A stretch of 15,146 nucleotides of DNA from DASVEE01 sp036399695 (lineage in GTDB: Bacteria; Acidobacteriota; Thermoanaerobaculia; Gp7-AA8), in the NCBI GenBank assembly GCA_036399695.1, contig DASWMP010000103.1, positions 1-15,146 of the forward strand. The letters run 5' to 3'. Under the pieces are notes generated by a model, which saw only the letters and a program-made list of their open reading frames with translations, was not told the DNA's origin and made no database searches. Each line of letters starts with the position of its first letter. Within the stretch, counting starts at the first letter, position 1. Shown here piece by piece: positions 6,279-12,842 of the stretch. A program made the translations under genes and the position numbers.

Positions 6279-7739
6279 TTACGGCAGGATGAGACGGATC
6301 ACGACGCGGCGGTTGCGCAGGCGGCCTTCCGCGGTCGTGTTGTCGCCCACCGGATCGCTCGTGCCGCGGCCTTCCACCGTGATCCGCGTCGGGTCGATCC
6401 CATGGCGGCTCACGAGGTAGTCACGGACGGCCTCGGCGCGACGACGGTCGAGGTCGCGGTTCGGGCCGGTGTTTTCACGGTCGTCGGTGTAGCCGATCAC
6501 CAGGGCGGTCGCGGACGGCTCCTGCTTCATGCGGAGCGCAACTTCATCCAGGATGGCCTTGGCGATGTTGGTGAGACGAGCGGAGCCCGCCTCGAAGTGA
6601 ATCTCGTCGGTGCGCAGATCCTGCGGCTGACGCGGCGGAACGATTTCCGGCGTCGGCGGCGGGACCGGAGCGGGTTCCGGAGCCGGAGGCGGCGGCGGAA
6701 TCGGAGCCGGAGCGGCCGGAGCCGGAGCAAGTGCGGCCATGGCGAACGGCGCGTAGTGCAGACCGACGAGACCCGACAGACCGCAGTCGTCGAGCTCCGT
6801 GATACGGCACTCGTCGTTGTTCTCGGCGAACTTCGCCACGTTCCAGCGGGCGCCGGCCGAGAGGCCCCAGCCGCTGTTGCCGAACCAGTGACGGATACCC
6901 GTCAGCAGGAACAGCGGAGCGTCCGGTTCGCGGTCGCCACCCGTGTAGAAGCGGGCATTGACTTCACTGATCCAGTTGGTCGTCCGCCAGAAGCCGATCG
7001 GGACGTTGAAGCCGGCGTCGAGACGAAGCTCGTTCGGCAGCTCGACGTCGTCGGCGATGCCACCGGGGAAGTTCGTGTCGTCGGCGTCGCGATCGCCGCG
7101 AGCGACGTAGGTACCGGCCAGCGAGAAGATCCCGCGGGTCCAGTGGGCACCGAGACCCAGATCCATGCTGCCGGTGGCGATGCCGCTGTCGCTGTCACCA
7201 GTCGGGAGATCGACGAAGCCCGAAACGGCGAAGCGCGACGCGGCGTCACGCGGGAGCAGGCCGAACTTGGTGGCGAGACGGACGTTGCCGAGACCGCTCT
7301 CCGTGAAGTCACCCTGATGGAAGTAGCCGTTGATGAAGCCCACGCGATCGCCACCATTGGACACGATCCGGTCCCAGGGCAGCATCGCGCTGACTTCCCA
7401 CCGGTCGGTCAGACCAACGCCGATCGAGGCGCTGAGGCGATACAGGTCATAACTCATGTCCTGATAATCGCGAGCCGAAGGCGGGGCGAATTCCTGCGCC
7501 GAGCCGGCCAGCAGGTCGTAGTCGTTGAAGTAGACACCAAACGACCAGTCGCCCTGCCGAAGGGTATCGGCGGTCACGATCTCGAACAGACCCGTCTGCC
7601 CGCTGGAGCTGGGGGCAAGCAGATTGATCTGATCTTCTCGCGTGAGATTGAGCATTACTTCCTGGGCCTGCAGGATCCCCGGAGTAACGATCAGGAAACA
7701 TAAAAGGGAAAGGATCAGCCGATGCTTGAGACGCAACAA
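6279..7739 (-). CDS. OmpA-family outer membrane protein
   Basis: A 486-aa protein. Signal peptide about 1-26 with cleavage near LQAQ. Residues 45-335 alternate in the manner of a beta barrel, with many Gly/aromatic strand ends and acidic loops. A Pro/Ala hinge spans 338-368. The C-terminal OmpA domain (about 375-486) has HFEAGSARL, the GYTDD loop (416-420), NRDLDRRRAEAV (427-438) and GRLRNRRVV (472-480), which include the Asp and Arg that bind diaminopimelate in this family. The likely role is a barrel that links the outer membrane to peptidoglycan. The start is TTG (7737-7739), chosen because AGGAGGTG lies 7 nt upstream. Cysteines 311 and 319 may form a loop disulfide. Terminator follows directly. 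It is divergent from another barrel gene. Which small solute, if any, it passes cannot be said. Confidence 0.93.
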   Translation of the reverse strand: MLRLKHRLILSLLCFLIVTPGILQAQEVMLNLTREDQINLLAPSSSGQTGLFEIVTADTLRQGDWSFGVYFNDYDLLAGSAQEFAPPSARDYQDMSYDLYRLSASIGVGLTDRWEVSAMLPWDRIVSNGGDRVGFINGYFHQGDFTESGLGNVRLATKFGLLPRDAASRFAVSGFVDLPTGDSDSGIATGSMDLGLGAHWTRGIFSLAGTYVARGDRDADDTNFPGGIADDVELPNELRLDAGFNVPIGFWRTTNWISEVNARFYTGGDREPDAPLFLLTGIRHWFGNSGWGLSAGARWNVAKFAENNDECRITELDDCGLSGLVGLHYAPFAMAALAPAPAAPAPIPPPPPAPEPAPVPPPTPEIVPPRQPQDLRTDEIHFEAGSARLTNIAKAILDEVALRMKQEPSATALVIGYTDDRENTGPNRDLDRRRAEAVRDYLVSRHGIDPTRITVEGRGTSDPVGDNTTAEGRLRNRRVVIRLILP

Positions 7740-7744
7740 GTTAA

Positions 7745-7752
7745 CACCTCCT
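7745..7752 (-). promoter_or_regulatory. Strong Shine-Dalgarno fixing a TTG start
   Basis: AGGAGGTG on the minus strand is a full match to the anti-SD and sits 5-7 nt before the TTG codon. It decides the start of the OmpA-like gene and predicts high translation despite the rare start codon. Confidence 0.85.
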
Positions 7753-7802
7753 AAAACTGCTTCGCACGGTCACCGTCCGCAGCTATACAATGCCGGGCGT
7801 TC

Positions 7803-7818
7803 TACAAAACATGTGCCA
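7803..7818 (-). promoter_or_regulatory. Weak sigma-54-like promoter for the OmpA-like gene
   Basis: Minus strand TGGCACATGTTTTGTA resembles TGGCACG-N4-TTGCW, but the -12 dinucleotide is GT rather than GC. It would place transcription start near 7791, about 50 nt before the start codon. It is listed because a better match occurs in front of the BON gene. Confidence 0.25.
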
Positions 7819-7839
7819 GAGCACTCGAGCGTCTTTCAC

Positions 7840-7866
7840 GTAAAGACTTCAAGTTCTTGACTTTAC
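7840..7866. promoter_or_regulatory. 27-bp dyad between divergent outer-membrane genes
   Basis: GTAAAG at 7840-7845 pairs with CTTTAC at 7861-7866, and inside it TCAAG (7849-7853) pairs with CTTGA (7856-7860). The right half contains TTGACT, a possible -35 hexamer for the plus-strand gene, though no good -10 is seen at 16-18 bp. It could be an operator for the divergent pair or a hairpin in a transcript. Confidence 0.35.
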
Positions 7867-7923
7867 CATACGTTGAGTGGCAGATGGTCAGGTGACCCTC
7901 ACCCCGAAAGGAAACCTCTAACG

Positions 7924-9186
7924 ATGCGTACTCTCCGTCTGGTCCTCCCGCTCGTGGCAATTCTTGCCTCGCTGCCGGCGCTCTCTCAGACGACTACTCC
8001 CCCTCCGCCGACGCCTCCTACGGACCAGGAAGAAGCCCCGACGGCCACCCTCTCGGATGCCGCCAGCGGCACCTACGAGCGGCGCGACAACTTCCCCAGC
8101 ATCAACGTTTACCTTCCGGAAGGACAGGCTTCCGTACGCCTCCGCCGTCTCATCCGCAACGTCCTCTTCGAGACGCAGATCGACTACGAGTTCGTCAACG
8201 GCGACATCTCCACCTTCCTCCGCTACAAGTACTACGCGCGCAATTACACGTACCGCCTCGGCCTGTTCGATTCGATCGAGTTTCCAGACATCGGCGATGA
8301 CAGCGAACAGGAGTTCGAGCGCGTCCGCGGCGGCCTGCTGCTCGTCGGCGTTCCGAAGGATTACGACAACCGGTACTTTTTTCTCCTCCAGAACGATCGC
8401 CTGACGTTCGGCGACACTGACGACCCGGACAATCGCAAGAACAACATCTACGCGAAAGTCGGCTATCAATTCGGGACGCCGTTCGACGAGCGGATGAACG
8501 CCATCGTCGGCGAGAGCCGCGGGCGCATCACCCCGGTCCTCACCGCCTTCCGCGACATCGGGACGCAGCGCACCGGCATCGCCGCCGCCATCACGCAGTC
8601 TTCCGAGGTGGCGACCGGCGACTACCACTACACGAAACTGGAAGGCGAAGGGCTGCGGCGGTTCGACCTCACGTCCACTTCCTTCATCTTCTCCCGCCTC
8701 CACGCCGGCGCGTTCCTCGGCCGGAAAGAGGCCGAGCTCGACCTCGACAACGACGGCACCCCTGACGATCCGGAGACGCTGCCGGAGATCATGCGCTACA
8801 CCATCCCCCGCTACGAGATGTTCCGTCTCGGCGGGCGCGAGGCGCTCAAGTCGGTCGGCGGCGACGATGCGATCGGCACCCACGAGCTCCACCTGACCAA
8901 CGAGCTGTTCGTCCCGATCTTCCGCAACAAGAGCTACCGGACCGGCGCGCTGCGCTGGAACACGATGTACGGGATCGCATACGTCGGCGCCGGCACGGTC
9001 GGGTTCGACTTCGACGACGTCGCCGATACCGGCAACATCACGGTCGACGCCGGCCTCGGCACCGAGACCGCCCTGACGCTGCGCGACTTCGACGTGTACC
9101 TCAGCGTGATCGTGGCTCACACGCTGGAAGCGCCGAAGGACATGGGCGGCACGAAGGTGCGCTTCTCGATCCGTACGGTGCGCTGA
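7924..9186 (+). CDS. Predicted outer-membrane beta-barrel protein
   Basis: A 420-aa exported protein without a secure family name. Residues 1-21 are a signal peptide (MRTLRLVLPLVAILASLPALSQ), followed by a Thr/Pro-rich segment (23-35). From about 60 to the end, strands with alternating polar/hydrophobic residues and aromatic ends fit a barrel. The C-terminal third, with FRLGG (300-304), THELHLTNELFVPIF (319-333), AYVGAGTVG (352-360) and a final KVRFSIRTVR, resembles the last strands of Omp85/BamA-type barrels, but no POTRA repeats and little space for them are present. The ATG at 7924 was chosen over an in-frame TTG at 7873 because it starts the signal peptide and has AAGGAA 10 nt upstream. 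It is divergent from the OmpA-like gene and ends at a bidirectional terminator. Confidence 0.85.
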   Translation: MRTLRLVLPLVAILASLPALSQTTTPPPPTPPTDQEEAPTATLSDAASGTYERRDNFPSINVYLPEGQASVRLRRLIRNVLFETQIDYEFVNGDISTFLRYKYYARNYTYRLGLFDSIEFPDIGDDSEQEFERVRGGLLLVGVPKDYDNRYFFLLQNDRLTFGDTDDPDNRKNNIYAKVGYQFGTPFDERMNAIVGESRGRITPVLTAFRDIGTQRTGIAAAITQSSEVATGDYHYTKLEGEGLRRFDLTSTSFIFSRLHAGAFLGRKEAELDLDNDGTPDDPETLPEIMRYTIPRYEMFRLGGREALKSVGGDDAIGTHELHLTNELFVPIFRNKSYRTGALRWNTMYGIAYVGAGTVGFDFDDVADTGNITVDAGLGTETALTLRDFDVYLSVIVAHTLEAPKDMGGTKVRFSIRTVR

Positions 9187-9197
9187 GCGCCCCGCGA

Positions 9198-9349
9198 GTT
9201 GGCGGTCGGCAGTAGGCGGTAGGCAGTGGAATCCTGCAAACGAGAAAAGGCCGGCTTCCGCCGGCCTTTGTCTCATCCCCCGATTCCGGGGCAGGTTTTC
9301 GTCGTTTTCGTCTCTCTACTGCCAACTGCCAACTGCCAACTGCCAACCA
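9198..9349. repeat. Inverted heptamer array E (unit CTGCCAA / GGCAGTA)
   Basis: Right arm 9317-9349 is a perfect tandem of CTGCCAA. Left arm 9198-9229 is GGCGGTC GGCAGTA GGCGGTA GGCAGTG, the same register in the opposite sense but more diverged. The two arms enclose the perfect terminator hairpin at 9246-9269, so the whole gap between convergent genes is one nested palindrome. Confidence 0.8.
9246..9269. terminator. Bidirectional terminator between convergent genes
   Basis: A perfect 10-bp stem AAAGGCCGGC / GCCGGCCTTT with a TTCC loop. T-rich sequence follows on both strands (TTTGTCTC on plus, TTTTCTCG on minus), so it can serve both the barrel gene ending at 9186 and the BON gene ending at 9357. 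Confidence 0.8.
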
Positions 9350-9356
9350 CCTCGCG

Positions 9357-9842
9357 CTAGTTCCGCTGAAAGTCGGTGCGTACTTCGCGAACACCGTCGA
9401 TGTTGCGGAGAAGCTGGACCGCCACATCCTTCTGCAGCTCGTGGCTCACGAGGCCGGCGACGCTGAGGACGCCACCTTCGGAGGAGACGCTGAAGCGGCA
9501 GCCGTCGAGCGAGCGGTGGATCGTCAGCTCGCGCTCGGCGCGGCGGGCGATGGCGAGATCGTCGGGCGCCTCGATGGTCTGCACGAGGTTGGCGACGCGG
9601 CCGTAACCGAGCGACTGCGCGATACGGGCAGCTTCAACAGCCTGGGCGCGATCGGCTGTACGGCCACGGATGACGACGATGCCGCCGACTTCGAAGACCT
9701 GGAGGCGGTCGATATCGGTGATGCCGGCTGCGACGAACTTAGAGGTGAGGTCGATCGCCTGCGGCGTAGCGGCCGAAGCGACATTTGAAGTTCCGATCAG
9801 GATCGCTGCTGTGAGGACTGCTGTGAGAGTCGTGCGCGTCAT
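9357..9842 (-). CDS. Secreted protein with two BON domains
   Basis: A 161-aa periplasmic protein. Signal peptide about 1-25 (cleavage near VASAA). Two BON-type units follow: about 28-90, with GGIVVIRGRT and a terminal GRVANLVQTIE, and about 93-160, with GGVLSVAGLV, then DGVREVRTDF. BON domains (OsmY and relatives) bind lipid membranes and often take part in envelope stress tolerance. The first unit is shortened at its N-terminal helix. A full AGGAGG lies at 9857-9862 on the minus strand, but 14 nt from the ATG, longer than usual; there is no better start. A good sigma-54-type element lies just upstream, so the gene probably has its own promoter separate from the small membrane gene before it. 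Confidence 0.88.
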   Translation of the reverse strand: MTRTTLTAVLTAAILIGTSNVASAATPQAIDLTSKFVAAGITDIDRLQVFEVGGIVVIRGRTADRAQAVEAARIAQSLGYGRVANLVQTIEAPDDLAIARRAERELTIHRSLDGCRFSVSSEGGVLSVAGLVSHELQKDVAVQLLRNIDGVREVRTDFQRN

Positions 9843-9875
9843 GAAATTTATTTGCGCCTCCTGCCAGCCTATAAA

Positions 9876-9891
9876 AGCATCCGTCGTGCCA
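9876..9891 (-). promoter_or_regulatory. Sigma-54-type promoter for the BON gene
   Basis: Minus strand TGGCACGACGGATGCT matches the -24/-12 consensus TGGCACG-N4-TTGCW at all but one position and keeps the GG-N10-GC spacing. Start of transcription would be near 9866, only a few nt before the AGGAGG. No enhancer-binding regulator gene is in the window. Confidence 0.5.
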
Positions 9892-9919
9892 GAAAATCGA
9901 TTTGTTAGTTTTCAACACC

Positions 9920-10093
9920 TTACCACGGATGAGCCGCAAAAATTACAGCCCCGCTCTGCGCCGGGATGGCAACCACTGCCGGTTCTTCCTGGTACTTCAA
10001 TGATTTGTCATGATGCTCCCATACTTTCCAGAAAAGAAGGGAGACGAGCAGGCAAATCGCGGCAATCCCGAAAAACGCGAAAAGTCGTCGCAT
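9920..10093 (-). CDS. Small single-TM protein, unknown function
   Basis: A 57-aa open frame starting at ATG 10093. It begins with MRR, then a hydrophobic segment (about 4-24, LFAFFGIAAICLLVSLLFWKV), a charged HHDKSLKYQEEP stretch and a hydrophobic tail ending AAHPW. The positive N-terminus puts the tail outside the cytoplasm under the positive-inside rule. No Shine-Dalgarno is seen (the upstream stretch is C/T-rich), and the frame stays open upstream only through repeat DNA. The gene sits 77 bp before the BON gene in the same direction. No family recognised; it could be a spurious frame, but the TM segment with flanking charges favours a real small protein. Confidence 0.4.
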   Translation of the reverse strand: MRRLFAFFGIAAICLLVSLLFWKVWEHHDKSLKYQEEPAVVAIPAQSGAVIFAAHPW

Positions 10094-10133
10094 GAGAGAA
10101 AGAAGGAGCAATGGCGAGGCCAGCGGCGGGACG

Positions 10134-10359
10134 GGAGGATTGAGGATTGGGGATTGAGGATTGAGGATGGCTCCGCTGCACCGGGCCAGCCGCCGGGGCT
10201 CGGGATTGTGGATTGAGGATTGAGGATGGCTCCGCTGCACCAGGCCAGCCGCCGGGGCTCGGGATTGTGGATTGAGGATCAGGGGACGAAGTTGCGACGG
10301 CTCCCCGTGCAGCGAAGCCATCCTCAATCCTCAATCCTCAATCCCGCCAATCCTCAATT
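10134..10359. repeat. Inverted heptamer array F (unit GGATTGA)
   Basis: Left part from 10134 is GGATTGA/GGATTGG tandem with 7-bp period. Right part 10318-10359 is the complement (TCAATCC), preceded by GTGCAGCGAAGCC, which also pairs with GGCTCCGCTGCAC on the left. It fills the gap upstream of mutL, so the mutL leader lies within the repeat and its promoter could not be located. Confidence 0.8.
10151..10279. repeat. 59-bp tandem duplication within array F
   Basis: Two full copies (10151-10209, 10210-10268) and an 11-bp third start. The copies differ at one visible base (CCGGG versus CCAGG near 10182/10241). Each contains GGCTCCGCTGCACC and GCCAGCCGCCGGGGCTCGG flanked by the heptamers. Near identity points to recent duplication. 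Confidence 0.85.
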
Positions 10360-10376
10360 CAACGGATAATCCGCCC

Positions 10377-12200
10377 GTGTCCCCTGTCCAAATCCTTCCC
10401 TCGGATCTGGTGAACCAGATCGCGGCCGGAGAAGTCGTGGAGCGGCCGGCCTCGGTGGTGAAGGAGCTGGTCGAGAACGCCATCGACGCCGGCGCCTCCA
10501 CCATCGACATCCTCCTCGAGAACGGCGGCCGCAAGACCATCGAGATCCGCGACGACGGCTCCGGCATGTCCGAGGCCGATGCGACGCTCGCGCTCGAACG
10601 GCACGCCACCTCGAAAATTCGCGACTTCAACGACCTCACCCACGTCCGCACCCTCGGCTTCCGCGGCGAAGCGCTCCCGTCCATTGCTTCCGTCTCCCGC
10701 TTCTCCCTCACGACGTGGGACGGCACCAGCCCCCACGCCACCGAGATCGTCTGCGACCCCCTCACCGGCCAGCGCAGCGTCCGGCCGGCGGCGCGCGACC
10801 GCGGCACGACCATCGCGGTCCGCGAGCTTTTCGAGAACGTGCCGGCGCGGCGCAAGTTCCTCCGCAGCGCCGACGCCGAGTTCCGGGCCATCATCAGCGT
10901 CGTCTCGTCCTACGCGCTGCCGCTCCCGACGCGCGCCTTCCGCGTCGAGCACAACGGCCGCGTCGTCCTCGACCTCCCCCCCGCCACCGACGGACGCGAG
11001 CGCGTCCTGCAGATCCTCGGCAACGACGCCGCGCCGCACCTCGAATCCTTCGACCGAAAGATCGGCGCCGCGCGTGCGGCCGGCTACGTCACGCGCGGGC
11101 TCCGCTACGGCAGCCGCCGCAACCAGTTCTTCTTCGTCAACGGCCGCCTCGTGAAGGACCGCGTCCTCACGCACGCGGCCAATCGCGCCGGCGACGCGTT
11201 CGACTTTGACGGCCATCCGGCCATCGTCCTCTTCCTCGACATCGCGCCCGAGCTGGTGGACGTGAACGTTCATCCGGCGAAGACGGAAGTGCGCTTCCGC
11301 GATTCGTCGCAGGTGCACGTGGTGGTCGAGCAGGCGCTCAAGCGCGCCATCGGCGGGCCGGAAGAAGGTGGAGGCCTGCTCGGCGGCGACGTGCCGGCGG
11401 CGTCGGCGTCGTACTCACCGTCCGCCGGCAACAGCTTCTCCAATGGGGGACAGACGCTCCTCTCTCCGCCGCGCCTCGACGGCCGTGTCCCCGGCGCCCC
11501 GTGGAGTCCCGAGTTCGTGCCGCTCTTCCAGAAGCAGCAGGGGGCGACAGCGGGAGCAATGGTGCAGCCGCCCGTCTCGCCGATCGGCCTCGCCGAGACG
11601 TACGACCCGTCGCCGCAGCTCGGCGATCTGCAGGGCCGCATCATTGGCCAGTACCGCCTCAGCTATATCCTGCTGGACACGCCCGGCGGGCTGCGCCTCG
11701 TCGACCAGCACGTGGCGCACGAGCGGGTGCTGTACGACCGTTACCTCGAGCGGGTCGAGCAGCGCGCCGCCGTCGCCCAGCAGCTCCTGACGCCGATCCT
11801 CTGGGAAGGAGGCGCTGCCGAATGTGCCGTCCTGGAGTCGCACGCCGAGGAGCTGCGCGCCGTCGGCTTCGACGTCGAACGCTTCTCCGGCAACGCCTTC
11901 GCCATCTCGGCCGTCCCGCCGGAGCTGATCCGCAACGACGTCGACGGCTTCATCCGCAAGCTGATCGACGCGTCGCTGGAGGAGAAGAGCTCCCACGTGA
12001 CGCGCGTCCGCGAGCGCATCGCCGCGTCGCTGGCCTGCCAGGCCGCCATCAAAGTGCACCGGCCTCTTTCCGGCGAGGAGATGGCCCGCGTGGTCGCGGA
12101 GCTGCTGCGCTCTTCGAACCCCTTTGCCTGCCCGCACGGCCGGCCGATTCTGGTGGACATCAAGCACATCGACATCGAGCGCCACTTTCATCGGAAGTGA
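10377..12200 (+). CDS. mutL: DNA mismatch repair protein MutL, endonuclease type
   Basis: A 607-aa protein counted from GTG 10377, which gives the standard N-terminus (SPVQILPSDLVNQIAAGEVVERP begins after Met); longer in-frame extension runs through repeat DNA. MutL couples mismatch recognition by MutS to strand removal. The GHKL ATPase part has KELVENAIDAGA (29-40, catalytic E30, Mg-binding N34), DDGSGM (59-64) and TLGFRGEAL (92-100). Residues about 326-415 form a variable linker. The C-terminal domain starts near 420 with IIGQYRLSYILLD, then the metal motif DQHVAHERVLYD (443-454), ACQAAIK (553-559) and CPHGRP (585-590). The last motif marks the nicking class of MutL, as in genomes lacking MutH. 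The metal motif differs slightly from DQHAAHERVLYE. The linker holds a repeat-like GGQTLLS (357-363). Confidence 0.97.
   Translation: MSPVQILPSDLVNQIAAGEVVERPASVVKELVENAIDAGASTIDILLENGGRKTIEIRDDGSGMSEADATLALERHATSKIRDFNDLTHVRTLGFRGEALPSIASVSRFSLTTWDGTSPHATEIVCDPLTGQRSVRPAARDRGTTIAVRELFENVPARRKFLRSADAEFRAIISVVSSYALPLPTRAFRVEHNGRVVLDLPPATDGRERVLQILGNDAAPHLESFDRKIGAARAAGYVTRGLRYGSRRNQFFFVNGRLVKDRVLTHAANRAGDAFDFDGHPAIVLFLDIAPELVDVNVHPAKTEVRFRDSSQVHVVVEQALKRAIGGPEEGGGLLGGDVPAASASYSPSAGNSFSNGGQTLLSPPRLDGRVPGAPWSPEFVPLFQKQQGATAGAMVQPPVSPIGLAETYDPSPQLGDLQGRIIGQYRLSYILLDTPGGLRLVDQHVAHERVLYDRYLERVEQRAAVAQQLLTPILWEGGAAECAVLESHAEELRAVGFDVERFSGNAFAISAVPPELIRNDVDGFIRKLIDASLEEKSSHVTRVRERIAASLACQAAIKVHRPLSGEEMARVVAELLRSSNPFACPHGRPILVDIKHIDIERHFHRK
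11444..11496 (+). repeat. Repeat-derived fragment in the mutL linker
   Basis: The stretch from 11444 (GGGGGACAGACGCTCCTCTC) is very close to GGGACAGACACTCCTGTCTG in the 3604-3840 element, and is followed by GGCCGTGTCCCC near 11480. It is in frame and encodes GGQTLLS in a Ser/Pro/Gly-rich linker. Either an element inserted in frame and decayed, or chance similarity; the 7-residue match to the repeat's own translation favours the first. Confidence 0.4.
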
Positions 12201-12211
12201 AGCGAGAACCA

Positions 12212-12291
12212 ATCTCGGAGTGCGGTGGCGAACGCCACCGCTCTGCTACACGTGTAAGAGAGCGGTGGCATTCGCCACCGCACTCCGAGAT
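12212..12291. repeat. REP-like double palindrome after mutL
   Basis: Arms 12212-12244 and 12259-12291 are reverse complements with one mismatch over 33 bp. The 14-nt spacer contains TACACGTGTA, itself a palindrome. Within each arm GCGGTGGCG-AA/AT-CGCCACCGC is also a palindrome, so one strand can fold as a long hairpin or as two. It lies 11 nt past the mutL stop and could stop transcription or protect mRNA, though no U-tract follows. A half copy follows the last gene at 14969. Confidence 0.85.
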
Positions 12292-12348
12292 CGGTCCCAT
12301 CGCCTACCCCGGGGTAGGGAAACCCACCCGCCCAACCACTCCTCCCCC

Positions 12349-12771
12349 GTGAACTGGCTCTCCACGATCTTCCCCGCCCGGCGCATGGCTCCGCGGGAGC
12401 TCGGCCGGCGCGGCGAGCGGCGAGCGGCCTGGTTCTACCGGCTGCGCGGCTACCGCATCCTCGGGCGCAACGTCCGCTTGCGCTCCGGCGAGATCGATCT
12501 CGTCGCACGGCGCGGCCGGATCATCGCCATCGTCGAAGTGAAGACGCGGCAGAGCCTCATCGCCGGGCCGGGTTACGCGGCCGTCGATACACGCAAGCGG
12601 GAGCGCCTCGTGCGGCTGGCCGACGAATACGCGGCCAGGCATCCGGGCGCACAACTCCGCTTCGACGTCCTCTCCCTCGAATGGACCGGCCGCCGCTTCG
12701 TCCTCACCCACTTCCCCGACGCTTTCCGGGTGATGAGCGACCCCTGCCGCCCCTGGCAGTGGCGCGTCTGA
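12349..12771 (+). CDS. yraN: UPF0102/YraN family nuclease-like protein
   Basis: A 140-aa protein of the YraN family, predicted PD-(D/E)XK nuclease fold with no settled function. Family features are LGRRGERRAAWFY (18-30), GYRILGRNVR (34-43), GEIDLVA (47-53) with E48 and D50, and VEVKTR (62-67) with E63 and K65. The GTG start at 12349 adds MNWLSTIFPARR ahead of an in-frame ATG at 12385, which would start MAPRELGRRGE, the family's usual beginning. Neither has a visible Shine-Dalgarno, so the start is unsettled by 12 codons. The gene lies after mutL, separated by a REP-like palindrome, and before a KTSC gene on the same strand. The C-terminus (DPCRPWQWRV) is Trp-rich. Length is normal to slightly long. 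Confidence 0.88.
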   Translation: MNWLSTIFPARRMAPRELGRRGERRAAWFYRLRGYRILGRNVRLRSGEIDLVARRGRIIAIVEVKTRQSLIAGPGYAAVDTRKRERLVRLADEYAARHPGAQLRFDVLSLEWTGRRFVLTHFPDAFRVMSDPCRPWQWRV

Positions 12772-12783
12772 CCGCGCAGTGAT

Positions 12784-12819
12784 AAGACACTCATGCACTC
12801 CTTAGAAATAATGAGTCTT
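12784..12819 (+). terminator. Possible weak terminator hairpin after yraN
   Basis: AAGACACTCAT pairs imperfectly with ATGAGTCTT across about 16 nt, ending in a short CTTT. It sits 13 nt after the yraN stop in a 71-bp gap. Stem is A/T-rich with a bulge, so efficiency would be low. Confidence 0.3.
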
Positions 12820-12842
12820 TCGGCTCGCCTTCGCGCCGGCAC

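Noticed and set aside
6255..9276. Long antisense frames opposite the OmpA-like and barrel genes
   Set aside because: No motifs, charge-biased composition, and they conflict with genes that have signal peptides, ribosome sites and terminators.
10111..10143. ATG with AAGGAG just upstream inside array F
   Set aside because: The frame stops after 10 codons within the repeat, so no protein is supported.
12212..12291. Palindrome considered as a CRISPR or attachment site
   Set aside because: Only one unit, no spacers, no integrase; REP-like element explains it better.
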